Assembly (NCBI GenBank): GCA_963693085.1
Contig: OY856414.1
Coordinates: 264,715,501-264,779,500 of the forward strand
Length of the DNA: 64,000 bases
Direction of reading: 5' to 3'
DNA from: Alisma plantago-aquatica
Lineage: Eukaryota > Streptophyta > Magnoliopsida > Alismatales > Alismataceae
In this document: piece after piece, positions 35,011-44,970 of the stretch
Layout of the letters: every line of letters starts with the position of its first letter
Position numbering within the stretch: position 1 is the stretch's first letter
Made by a program: the position numbers and the translations under genes
The notes under the pieces: generated by a model
The model's database searches: none
Seen by the model: the letters and a program-made list of their open reading frames with translations, nothing else
Told to the model about the DNA's origin: nothing

Positions 35011-36240
35011 TTGACTACCGCCTCCGGCTAACGCATAGCATAGAATCTAGTCATTGCTTATTGTCACCCTCATCCTCTGCTCACCCTGAATAGACGATCC
35101 GGCCTGCGATGCTTGGCCATGTCCCCGTCCTCCTACATTACTATTTTTCTATCTTTGTGAGCCATGTTGGCTCTATCTCAGTTGCTAGATCACCTTATCA
35201 TCTCTCACTGGAAACTCTCACCTCAGGTGTCCTACCTTTCCACACTTGTGGCAAGCTCTAGCCTCAAACTATGGCCTAGACGGCCCATCACTGACACTTA
35301 CGCTATGTTGTGAGCTCCAGTAGGTGGAAGGCTTTGGCCTCTACCTTTACTAGGTGACCATTGCGTTGAGAACTGAACCTTTGTACGGCTAGAGGTGCAG
35401 AAAACCTTGGCTTCTTAAAGCCTCCTAATGACTATACTTGGGATTGTGAAGGCCTCTTCTTGGAACTTGCCTCTGACTTCTCTATCGTAGATCACTCTAT
35501 CCTCTAAACAGACTCGAGAAATGTGCCAAACCTTTCTCGATTCTCTAAATCATCCACTGAGGTAGACAACTCAGTGTCCAATCCATTCTCAAAATGGTGA
35601 ATCCTCTCATCATCCATGCCAGCCATGTGAGGACAGAACTACAGAAGCTCCATAAACTTAGCCTCGCACTCATTGATGGACATGGATCCCAACCAAATTT
35701 ACTCAAACTGACTAATGTTCTCATCTAGATTGGTCTGTGGAAAGTACCGACTAACGAACTCACGTCAAAACTCCTCCCAACCTACAGCCACTCCATGTAT
35801 CTTTCCTCTTCTATGGCCCACCAATGGCCAGCACTCTCCTTCAGAAGGTGCATCACATTCTTAACCTTATCTGCCTATAGGATGTTGACGATCTTGAAGG
35901 CTTTCTCAAACTCTGTGAGCCACATATCAGCATCCGCTGGATCATCCATCCTAGCATACTCCACTGCCCCCAACATGGAAAATACGCTCAAAAGTCTTCC
36001 CAATACCTAAAGATTCAGCTTTGGAACCCCTATCCTAGGCTGAGGTGTGGGCATCCTATCCACTATATGTGTCATCGTAGCCATAAACTACCCAAAAATA
36101 GAATGAAAGGAAGGGTTTTCTATCATGGCTAGGTCAAAATAGGGACCCTCAGGCACCCGATCTTCTCATTCATGGTTCCTTACACCTCCTTGTGCACTAA
36201 CACTGCTTTCAGTAGTGTGTTCTTCATGTTCTCCAGACAT
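35011..36240 (-). pseudogene. gag: G1 gag, broken
   Basis: Capsid/nucleocapsid precursor. The start is the ATG at 36240 (MSGEHEEHTTESS), the first ATG after the PBS in the frame that continues into gag; a stop follows after about 24 codons. The capsid-type region is readable near 35780-35970 as DDPADADMWLTEFEKAFKIV and HLLKESAGHWW. Near 35225 the nucleocapsid box reads CHKCGKVGHLR, then a stop and Glu-Phe where the last Cys should be. Several further stops and at least one frame change occur. Confidence 0.82.
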
Positions 36241-36355
36241 CTTTAATCTTTTTTGCTTCTTCTTCATAAGCGGAAATCACTATAAGAAAGATTGGAGGAC
36301 ACAAGAACAAACACAAGCCCTAGTCCTAGGTCCCTATAGACTTAGTGAACCTAAA

Positions 36356-36367
36356 GCTCTGATACCA
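36356..36367 (-). other. G1 primer-binding site (tRNA-iMet)
   Basis: The plus strand GCTCTGATACCA reads TGGTATCAGAGC on the minus strand. It is seven bases from the LTR edge at 36375, a slightly longer gap than in the other elements. Confidence 0.9.
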
Positions 36368-36374
36368 ACCAAAT

Positions 36375-37461
36375 TGTGATGCCCCACACCATAAACCACA
36401 TGATAACTCAAAACTAACCGCTGAAACAAAACTTAAACAAATGGATTGCCAAAAAATAATGGAAATTAAAACCATTTTCATTAAGCTCCCAAATAGCAAA
36501 AACCTTTACATATGAGTCCTTACATGTCACTAATTACTTAGCATGCATTCCATCAGCTTGTTACAAGAAAACCTATCCCAAACATATATCTACATATCCA
36601 CCATATTCGTACATATAAAAAAGGACACCTAAGCCAAACCATGTATCAAATGCACATCTACAAAACACACCAAAAAACCATCCCAAAGACCTGAGTATAC
36701 ATTGACGAATCTAGGAATCTAATAACAAAAGGATCACCAGTAGCACTTCCAAACTTGTCAGCTATTATTCTTCTTGTTGTTGCTCAACCACGGCTGCACG
36801 ATCTCTATCTCCTCATGCACATCCACCTAAAAGGATGTGGGAAACCTATGGGGTGATATTCCAAATATCAAAGGGAGATATAACTCTCTACCAACACTAT
36901 TATTAGCACATATAAGATGATTAAGTAACAATAGTAAACCTACAACTATGATAATCAGGTAACCCTCACTAACAGAATAAGTAATTGCAATTAGATTATG
37001 AAACATCTTATCATCATAAAAGGAATATGAAGAACATGTATATTCACTACCAATTATATTATACAAAAGCAAGAAAGTCCTCATCTAGTGTTTTCATATT
37101 TGAACCTAAGTAAGATACTACACATTTGATTACTATTTTATTATTCCCTAAGGATTTGAGTTGTACCACCCAAATCCAACCGACCACTACTAAGTCAAAA
37201 TGTGTTCCATACAAGGTCTATTGAAGAGCTAGAATATATGACCTCACAGAACCTCATGGTCAGTACATGAGTACATAATTGAGACATACCAGTCAACTAC
37301 AACCTATGACATATAGTCAACACTAAAAGTCCTAGCCCACCTTGGTACAAGTCACAACGCTAGTGAAACTGAGCTATGGCCCACAACCAGACTCCTACCA
37401 GGGTATGACCCACAGTTAATCTTGTGAAACCTCATAAGCAACATATCATTGAGCTACAGAC
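36375..37461 (-). repeat. G1 5' LTR, segment 1 (U5 side)
   Basis: Begins TGTGATGCCCC on the plus strand and matches 4883-5785 followed directly by 16425 onward, so it shows the empty site of G2 at about 37180-37190. It is cut at 37461 by S1. The frame 36827-37084 has a counterpart at 5426-5683 in the other LTR, but the products diverge and no domain is visible, so I do not call a gene. Confidence 0.92.
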
Positions 37462-38972
37462 TGTTGGATTAATGGGCTCCAGAAGGGGGGGTTGAATAGT
37501 GCTTCACAAATTCTCACAACATAAATTAGACCACCAAATTATATATTTCAAAATCCTAAACAAGCAGCAATTTTATGTCCTAATTTAACATACATAGAAA
37601 GGATGAGAGATAGTGAAAAGCAAGCACTTGGACAGATGGTTTAGAGTGGTTCCATGTCCTAAACTTAGGAACAATGTCAGTCCACTACCTAGAGTGGGTT
37701 AGTCTCTAGGATTTGCAATCTTGGTACTCTTATATTCCACAATAAGATTACAAGACAAAAAAACCACACATACAAGGGCTTAGTACCTCGAGCAAAGATC
37801 TTCAACCTATAGAAGGAGCTTACCCACTTGAACCATGGAGTCTTCAGCCATCAACATGGACTTACCCACTCCTTTCTTCAAGTCTTCTACCTTCAAGGGA
37901 TTACCTATCTTCCTTGAGTGTTGCCTTGCTTCTCTCCTTCACTCAGAGATCTGGAGTACCTATCTCCTTCACTTGGAGACCTGGAGCAGTGTGCCTTCTT
38001 CAATCTTGAAGAACAACACCTCCTTCTCCTTAACTTAGAGAGGGATCTTCAACTTGACTTCAATAGGAATTGAGGTTGGAAGATGGAGGAGGAGAGCTTT
38101 ACAACAAAACAAGGAGTAGTTCTCTTACCCAGGAACCTATCTCACTCATACTCATGAATTTGACTTGAAGGTAGAGAGAGAAAGGGGCTCAAAGGCTTAG
38201 AACACTCTCAACTATGCTAGGACTAAGTTTGCAATGAATGAGTAGCCTTGGAATGAACTCCGAGTGTTCTATATATAGCTGAGGGTGTTGCTGTGAGTTA
38301 GGTGAACTCTTGGGCCGAAATATAGCCGTTTTCCTTCAAGAAAACATCTCTATTTTCAATCAAATAACCCACCAATGGTCACATCACTTTTTTTCTGCAA
38401 ATTCCATACAGTGCAATCGGTCAAGTTTCAATAAAGTTAACTCGACCGATAGAGTAAATGACAAATTGATTTTCAAAGTATCGGTCGAGTTTGTTTTGAA
38501 GAAACTCGACTAATCAATGAATGATCATTTTAGTCAGATACTCCATCGGTCGAGGTCTGTATAGACACAACTCGACCGATGCAATCTTCAGAGACTGTAT
38601 CAAGGTGGATTGGCTAAGTTTGTCCTGGGGAGAAACTCGACCGATTGACAACCTGATGTCAGCCTTTGAATATGCATCTAAAGTGATCTAATATTGGTGT
38701 TTTATGTCCAAATCATTTTCTCACCTTAATTACAAGTCAATTCATCATTACAAGTGATTACAAATATGTTCTAAGGTCATTTACATAGATTTCCACAAAA
38801 GCACACGTGTAACTCTTTGACTTGAACTTGAGTCAATCTAGGGTTTTGGATATGGGATCCTTTTCATGTACCTAATACCTGAAGTCAATCTTTAATACAC
38901 ATATTAGATACATGTGAAGGAACGGTTAAGTCATTATCAAAATATAGGCAATGTATAACCTCTAGGTCAACA
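37462..38972 (-). repeat. S1 3' LTR
   Basis: 1511 bp. A minus-strand TATA (CTATATATAGA) lies at 38269-38279, matched at about 47896-47906. An array of four hairpins built from TCGGTCGAGTTT/AAACTCGACCGA lies at 38416-38646. The two S1 LTRs are visibly closer to each other than the G1 or G2 pairs. Frames 37835-38038 and 38310-38513 are not genes. Confidence 0.94.
38416..38646. repeat. Four-hairpin array in the S1 LTR
   Basis: Hairpins at 38416-38450, 38481-38512, 38545-38580 and 38608-38646 each pair a form of ATCGGTCGAGTTT with AAACTCGACCGAT across a loop of about 8-14 bases. The 5' LTR keeps the array at about 48044-48256, with one hairpin partly deleted. Loops differ while arms are kept. 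Confidence 0.88.
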
Positions 38973-38990
38973 TTCTCCCCCTTTTTGATA
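38973..38990 (-). other. S1 polypurine tract
   Basis: On the minus strand CAAAAAGGGGGAGAA (38987-38973), followed by one T, ends at the LTR start TGTTGACC. Its position and composition are typical of copia elements. Confidence 0.92.
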
Positions 38991-39696
38991 ATGACAAACC
39001 ATTCCTCAAACATATTGAAAAGGATGTAGAAATTATACCATTGCTTTGCGAAAAAAGGGAGATTTATGAAATGAACAATGTGAATTGCTCCCCCTCAATC
39101 TATGCTTTTATTAACCTGCATGGTTAATCTATCTACACAATGCAGTAGCAATATACATGTAGTATGTAGTCCTTTGCAAGTTCACATAATAAGTAGTGAA
39201 TTGAACAAGAAAGGATCTCACTAGAAAAAAGCAATATTATAGCAAAGAAAAACCAATATGATTGAGTTTCAAGACTTGAACTATCTCTTGAAATATCTCT
39301 CCCCCTTTTGACATTATCAAAAAGGTAGGGGGGTAGAAGAGAAAAAGCCAGGTCTTCTCCAAAACACACACAACCATATATGCAAAGGAATAAGCAACAG
39401 TTTAAAAACATATATCACATAAGGACAAAAGATAACATACATGCCAAGTCATAAACAAAATATAACTCAAGATGGAACCAATGCATAGGATAAAAATAGA
39501 GGAAATAGCCATAGTGCTCATCAAAGATATTACAACTCAGATATATGTCCACATGAGAGCAACTACAAGAAAAAAGTGATAAAACAAAGATAAGAAATAG
39601 TATAGCTTAGAAGAATGTGCCAAGATGTTTCTTATACAAAAATGGTCTAGAAAGATGTATATAATAAGCATGCTAGACTAAAAACTAAGAAACCAC
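38988..39696 (-). other. S1 3' untranslated region
   Basis: Between the stop of the 3' ORF and the polypurine tract. A second CCCCCTTTTGACATTATCAAAAAGG block near 39301-39325 resembles the polypurine region around 38980, as if that area was duplicated. The frame 39133-39411 on the minus strand has no recognisable content. Confidence 0.7.
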
Positions 39697-41330
39697 CTAA
39701 ACATCTAAGCTATCTATATCAACAACATCATCATCGCCAGGTGTGCAGTCCTCGTCCCCATCAGAAGGTGGAGCAGTAGTGCTAGCATCATCGTCAGCAC
39801 CATCACCATCACCATCGTCAGAAGCATCCTCGTCATCACCTTCATCATCATCAGCATCCTCAGCCTGGTCTGGCATCTCCTCATCAGCAGGAGGTCCAAA
39901 GGAACGACCAGGCCAGCGGGCATTCTGCTCAGCCCAAGACATGTAAGAGCATGAAGCTCATTGGCATGTGGGAAACATGGATCAGAGTCACCCAGTGAGG
40001 CTAGCAGGGTGGTCAGGGGGCTAGCAGGTAATGGGAGGATGGCAGGAGTGGAGCTACTAGCAGTAAAAGGTGGCGGAGCAGCAGCGGAAGGCTCGGGAGC
40101 GGGATAGTAATGATCATATGCATATGAAGCATAAGCACTACTAGGATAGGGCTGGTAGGTGGGATAGGGGTGAGCACAACAAAGGTTCATGGTTTACATG
40201 ATGGAACACAAATCTTGGTGTAGGTGGTTCTGAACCTGTTGGTTGTATGCATGTTGATGCATCATATAACCCAAAAGGGTTTCATTTGACACACAGAAAG
40301 ACACACGGATAGGTCTAGGAGGAGGCTGTGAAGGTGGAGCTTGGGTAGAGGAGGGTGGGGCAGTTGAAGTGGAGGTTGAGGTAGAAGCACCAGAGGTGGA
40401 GGAAAACACGTGAACATACTTTTGAAGAGTGGTTTCACTAATACAAACATCTTTTCTAGCAACCGGGTAATGGAAGTCAGAAAAAAGGGATTTATTAGTT
40501 GCAAACTTGAAAAGACCACAAATCAAAGCCGGGTAGGGTGGGTGGGTGCCTTTGGTGTTCTTACCAGTGTCGAAGTAGGTCATATGATGTAAGATGTATC
40601 TGGCCCACTTGACACCAATTTTTTCAACAAACAATACATAATGACTACAGTGTTCTCTGTAATGTCCATTTGATTTTTCTTTGGATGGACATTACAATTG
40701 ATCACTAAAGCCAATATGCGCCTCTTTAGGTCAAGAGAGGACGAGGGCAGGGTGGACCTCTTCTTGTAAGCCACATCAGGTTTCTTTAAAAACTGATGAA
40801 TATCTGGTAACGTCAATTCATAGTGATTGTAAAAACCTTTCGAGTCAAGAAGATCGAAGTACTCACCATAATCCTTATGCCAAGTGTCATTTTCCTCGTC
40901 TATGGAAAGAAAGATATTTAAAGTATCCTCAGAGATTTGGAAATGACAACTGATGATTATAGATGTAAGAATTACTTGAGTATTCGGCGGCGGGATAAGC
41001 GAATCATAGTTCCAACGCAAGTTGGCATAGAACTCATGAACAGCCTTAGTGCTTGACATGGAGTTGTGAAAGCAGTCACGTTCGATCGCTAGGGCAGACA
41101 AATGGTGGATGGCAAGCAACCTAGCCACCTGAGCAAGAATTGCTTGATACCTAGGACAAGGATCGATCAAAGTGTGAAAAGGAAAAGGGCTTCGAGGAAG
41201 TAGGTCCTTGTACCTATTTACAACCTCAATCGACACAAAGCAAGTATTATCAAAGGGAACTAAGCGATTTTGCAAAGAAGAGGTTGATGCATTGTTTGGA
41301 GCAGCTCATTTTCTTCTTTGGGAAGCCATG
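39697..41330 (-). pseudogene. S1 extra ORF downstream of pol (env position)
   Basis: A gene of about 545 codons, broken by a few lesions. I place the start at the ATG at 41330 (MASQRRK, then a stop, AAPNN), upstream of the longest clean frame (40580-41275). That part reads HEFYANLRWNYDSLI and later ALICGLFKFATNKSL after a frameshift near 40620; the pattern resembles the plant-specific 'putative plant transposon protein' family, as far as I can tell by eye. A Ser/Thr/Pro-rich stretch (near 40350-40400) and a Tyr/Pro/Ala-rich stretch (40050-40190, after one stop) follow. The last frame (39697-39942) is an acidic tail rich in Asp, ending DIDSLDV. I see no signal peptide or membrane segment, so an envelope role is unsupported. 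Confidence 0.7.
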
Positions 41331-41978
41331 GAGGCAAAAACGAGATAGAAAACATGCAAACAAGCAAAAACAAACCTCAAACTTCGTACAAAAACCACTA
41401 GAGATGCCCAGGAAGGTCTAGGTTGAGCTTTCTAGGTTGAACTAGGGCTAGGAGAGGGAGGTTTAGGGCTGGGTGTGAGAGCTTAGGGCTAAGAGATGAG
41501 GAATCGGTTAGCTATTTTCAAGTTGAGAGGGAAAATAGTCGGCCTAGCTCAGCCCACAGATCGGTTGAGTTCTGAGAGTGTAAAACTCTACCGAACAGTT
41601 CTCTGAAGAAAAACTCTCGACACTTGATCGGTCGAGTTTTTCCTGGTGAAATTCGACCGAAGTTCAACCTAACCTAAAAGTCACATTCTTGGTTTCTAGC
41701 CATATAAATGCCAATTAAATTCATTTTTCAATACTATTGTGTATCATTAACATACTTAGGCACATTTAGCTCATCATTGGGTACTATTTAGAGATAAAAC
41801 AAGAAATTCGATAAAAACCCAAAACAAGCAAAAACTAAGCATGTTAACAAGCAATTTAGGTAGATTGAAGCATATATAGGCATATAAGATGAGAAATGAC
41901 ATGAGCAAGCATATAGGTTGAAAACAACTAGCTAGATCACATAGAATAATCATCCAAAGCAACAATAAGCAGTTTTAA
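41331..41978 (-). other. S1 spacer between pol and the extra ORF
   Basis: Non-coding. At about 41571-41660 it holds two more hairpins of the TCGGTCGAGTTT ... AAACTCGACCGA type seen in the LTR, one close to perfect. The frame 41774-41965 is AT-rich and unsupported. The spacer may supply signals for a separate transcript or splice of the downstream ORF; that is inference. Confidence 0.65.
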
Positions 41979-42724
41979 TCAAATAAAATTAAATTGATCT
42001 CTAGCTAGAGATTTAGTAAAGATATCCACCAATTGATTTTCCGTGTCCACATGCGTGATATAGATATCCTTCTTAGCAATGTGATCACGGAGAAAGTGAT
42101 GGTGAACCTCTATATGCTTGGATCTACTATGCAATATAGGATTGTAATAAATATTAATTGCACTAGTATTGTCACAAAAGATAGGAGAAGCATCAAAAAA
42201 TATGTTATAGTCTTGGAGCATTTGCTTCATCCATAGGACCTGGGCACAACAACTCCCGGATGCAATGTACTCAACCTCAGTAGTTGATAATGCCACGGTG
42301 CTCTGTTTCTTGGAGAACCAAGACACCAAGCATGGTCCTAGGAGAAAGCAAGTGCCATTTGTGCACTTTCTATCAACCAAACAGCCTGTGTAATCCACAT
42401 CACTATATGCTCTAAGAGTAAAATCCCTTGATTTAGGATACCATAGTCCAAAATTTTGGGTTTTGGCTAGGTACCTCAAAATCCTCTTGACAGCTATAAG
42501 ATGCGATTTTCTAGGGCTAGATTGAAAGCAAGCACACAAGCCAACACTAAACATAATATTAGGTCTAGAGGCATTTAAATAAAGCAAACTTCCAATGATA
42601 CCTATATAGAGCTTCTCATCTACTTTCTCACCTTCTTCATCTTTATCAAGTTTGGCGGTGTTGGACATGGGTGTATCCATTGGCTTCATATTCTCCATCC
42701 CAAAGCATTTGAGTAGTTAATTTA
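41979..42724 (-). pseudogene. pol: S1 RNase H (C-terminal pol)
   Basis: The frame 41979-42698 is 239 codons without a stop. It opens with MENMKPMDTPMSNTAKL, continues YIGIIGSLLYLNASRPNIMF and RILRYLAKTQNFGLWY, then the RNase H residues: Asp in AYSDVDYTGC, Glu in STTEVEYIA, Asp in FCDNTSAI, then HIEVHHHFLRDH. It ends DIFTKSLARDQ with the pol stop at 41979. The catalytic residues are all present, so this domain may be functional, but two stops at about 42700-42720 separate it from RT. Confidence 0.93.
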
Positions 42725-43480
42725 TGTACTTGCCTTGGTTGATGAAGTTTCCTTATTTGGTGTGTTTGATTTGGAAGCCCAGGAAGAAGGTCAACTCACC
42801 CATCATGTTTTGCATAAGAGAACTAAACTCCTTGCAAAGATCAAAATCGATTCCGCCAAAAATGATATCATCAACATAAATTTGAATGATAAAAAAATTG
42901 TTAGAAGTGTGTTTTAGAAACAAGGTAGAATCAACTTTGCCCATGACATACCCATTATCTAACAAAAAGTTCTTTTGTTTCTCATACTAAGCTTGAGGTG
43001 CTAGTTTGAGTCCATAGAGAGATTTTTGCAACAAATAAACATGATTAGGTAGCTTGTCATTTTCAAAGCCTGGAGGTTGAGCAACAAATACTTCCTCCTC
43101 GATTGCACCATTCAAAAACGCACTTTTAACATCCATTTGATATAGAAAGAAATTTTTATGACTAGCAAAATCAAGTAGCATTCTAATGGATTCAAGTCCA
43201 ATAATTGGAGCGTAAGTTTCATCAAAGTCAATACCTTCCTATTGGTTGTAACCTTGTGCTACTAACCTTGCTTTGTTTCTTACCACTTTTCCTTGCTCAT
43301 CTAGCTTGTCGCGGTTGACCCATTTTGGTGCCAATGACCTTTCTATCACTTGGTCTTGGCACTAGAGTCCACACACGATTCTTCTCAAATTGCTGCAGCT
43401 CTCTTGCATGGCAAGGATCCACTCATCATCACCAAGGGCTTCTTTAATGTTCTTTGGCTCTAATTGTGAGATGAAGGCAC
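42725..43480 (-). pseudogene. pol: S1 reverse transcriptase, few lesions
   Basis: Copia-type RT. Starting near 43440 (EALGDDEWILAMQES), fragments lead to the frame 42987-43181: YQMDVKSAFLNGAIEEEVF, QPPGF and LLQKSLYGLKLAPQA, then a stop. The frame 42753-42965 has FIIQIYVDDIIFGGIDFDL: the YVDD catalytic box is intact. Only a few stop codons and a frame change separate it from an open reading. Plus-strand frame 42735-42917 is a shadow. Confidence 0.92.
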
Positions 43481-44400
43481 TGTCTGCTTGTTCTTTGTTG
43501 TATGCATCTCATGTCTTCACTCTCTCGAATGGATTGTCGATGATTAGTTCCTTAGGATGATTCTTTGCAAAGTGGGGAGTAGGATCCTTCTTTTCTTCTT
43601 CTTCTTTTATCACTTGCTTGCCTTTGTTGTCGATGTTGAGATCTTTTAAGATAGGAATTAAGTCATTTGCAACATCATTATCCACATCATGCTTGCTAAC
43701 AATAGGGTTAGTTTCAACAAACTTAACATTAATAGATTCTTCAATTTTAGACAATTCAATATTGAATACTCTATATGCCCTGCTAGTAGTGCTATAGCCT
43801 AGGAAGAAAGCCTTATAAGATTTCAAATCAAACTTGTCAAGAGAACCCTTCATGTTTAAAACAAAACAAGGACATCCGAAAACATGGAAGAAATCAATAG
43901 ACAACTTTCTACCATGCCATAGCTCATAGGGGGTTTTCTTTAAAGAATAATGTGTAAAACTCGGTTTTGCACAAAGCATGAGGTGCTAACGGCTTTAGCC
44001 AAAAACTTCTTAGGAGTGTCATACTCAAGAATCATGGTCCAAGCCATCTCTTGTAGCGACCTGTTCTTCCTTTCTACAACCCCATTTTGTTGAGGCATAC
44101 GAGGAGAAGAGAAATTGTGTGAATAACCAAATTTTTCACAATAACGCTAAAAAGATCACTTTCAAATTCTCCCCCATGATCACTACAGATAGAAACAAGC
44201 TAGCAAGAAGCTTCATTTTCAACCCATTTATAAAAGCTCGAGAAAACATCAAGAGTATTGCTTTTAGAAACGAGAAAGAATGTCATATTGAGAGGAATCA
44301 TCAACAATAATAAGACAATACTTGGAACCACAAAGCATTTGCATTCTCATTGGTCCGAATAGATCAATATGAAGAAGTTCAAGAACTCTCTTGGTACTCA
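43481..44400 (-). pseudogene. pol: S1 integrase, frameshifted
   Basis: The core starts at LHIDLFGPM (first catalytic Asp, about 44360-44385), where the frame 44264-44920 ends at DSSQYDILSRF*. The next part, in another frame at about 43980-44100, gives RMPQQNGVVERKNRSLQEMA, containing the catalytic Glu. The frame 43509-43979 then gives THYSLKKTPYELWHGRKL, VFGCPCFVLN and KSYKAFFLGYSTTSRAYRVF, the C-terminal region, followed by an acidic/lysine-rich linker toward RT. At least two frame changes are needed, so no active enzyme is expected. Confidence 0.9.
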
Positions 44401-44970
44401 TGACTCCTTTGGATTTGAAGGAGGATTTGGTTTGTTTCCCTTGTGTACAAGGTTGGCATTCCTCATCCTTTTCAAAATCCAATTTGGGAATTCCTCGAAC
44501 CAAGTCCTTTTTTCTCAATTTCTTCATTTGATGCATATTCACATGACCCAAACGACGATGCCAAAGAGAAATATCATTTTTATTCACTACCAAGCATCTA
44601 TCTAGTATGGGCTTAAGAGCATCAAGAACAATAACATAAAGATTACCATTTCTAGTTCCCTTATATATAACATTGTAGGAGAGGGAATCTAGAAGCAAGC
44701 ATTCTAAAGAAGTAAACAACACAAGATATCCATTGTCACAAAGTTGACTAACAATAATAAAATTGTGATGTAGGCCATCAACAAGCAACACATTTTTAAT
44801 ACATAGCTCATTGCCCACATCACCCTCACCTATGACCTTAACCTTCTTGTTGTATCCAAAGGTTATCGATCCTCCTTTATTTTTCATGAACTTGTTGAAA
44901 TGGCTGATTTCTCCAGTCATATGTTTAGAACAACCACTATCAACAGTCCATGTCTTTTTAACCTACAAGA
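44401..44970 (-). pseudogene. pol: S1 protease and GAG-pre-integrase region
   Basis: The protease active-site loop reads WTVDSGCSKHMTG at about 44918-44950, with the catalytic Asp-Ser-Gly at 44933-44941. The frame then continues without a stop through KVKVIGEGDVG, NVLLVDGLHHN and LWHRRLGHVNMHQMKKL, then ECQPCTQGKQTKSSF, the His-His-Cys-Cys zinc-binding segment. Both domains look intact at the residue level. The protease is fused downstream of gag as usual in copia. Confidence 0.92.

Noticed and set aside
36827..37084. A minus-strand frame of 85 codons with a relative at 5426-5683
   Set aside because: It is the same stretch of the two G1 LTRs; similarity comes from shared origin, and no domain or start context supports a protein.
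39743..39946. Plus-strand Ser-rich frame
   Set aside because: It is the antisense of the acidic tail of the S1 extra ORF and has no independent support.
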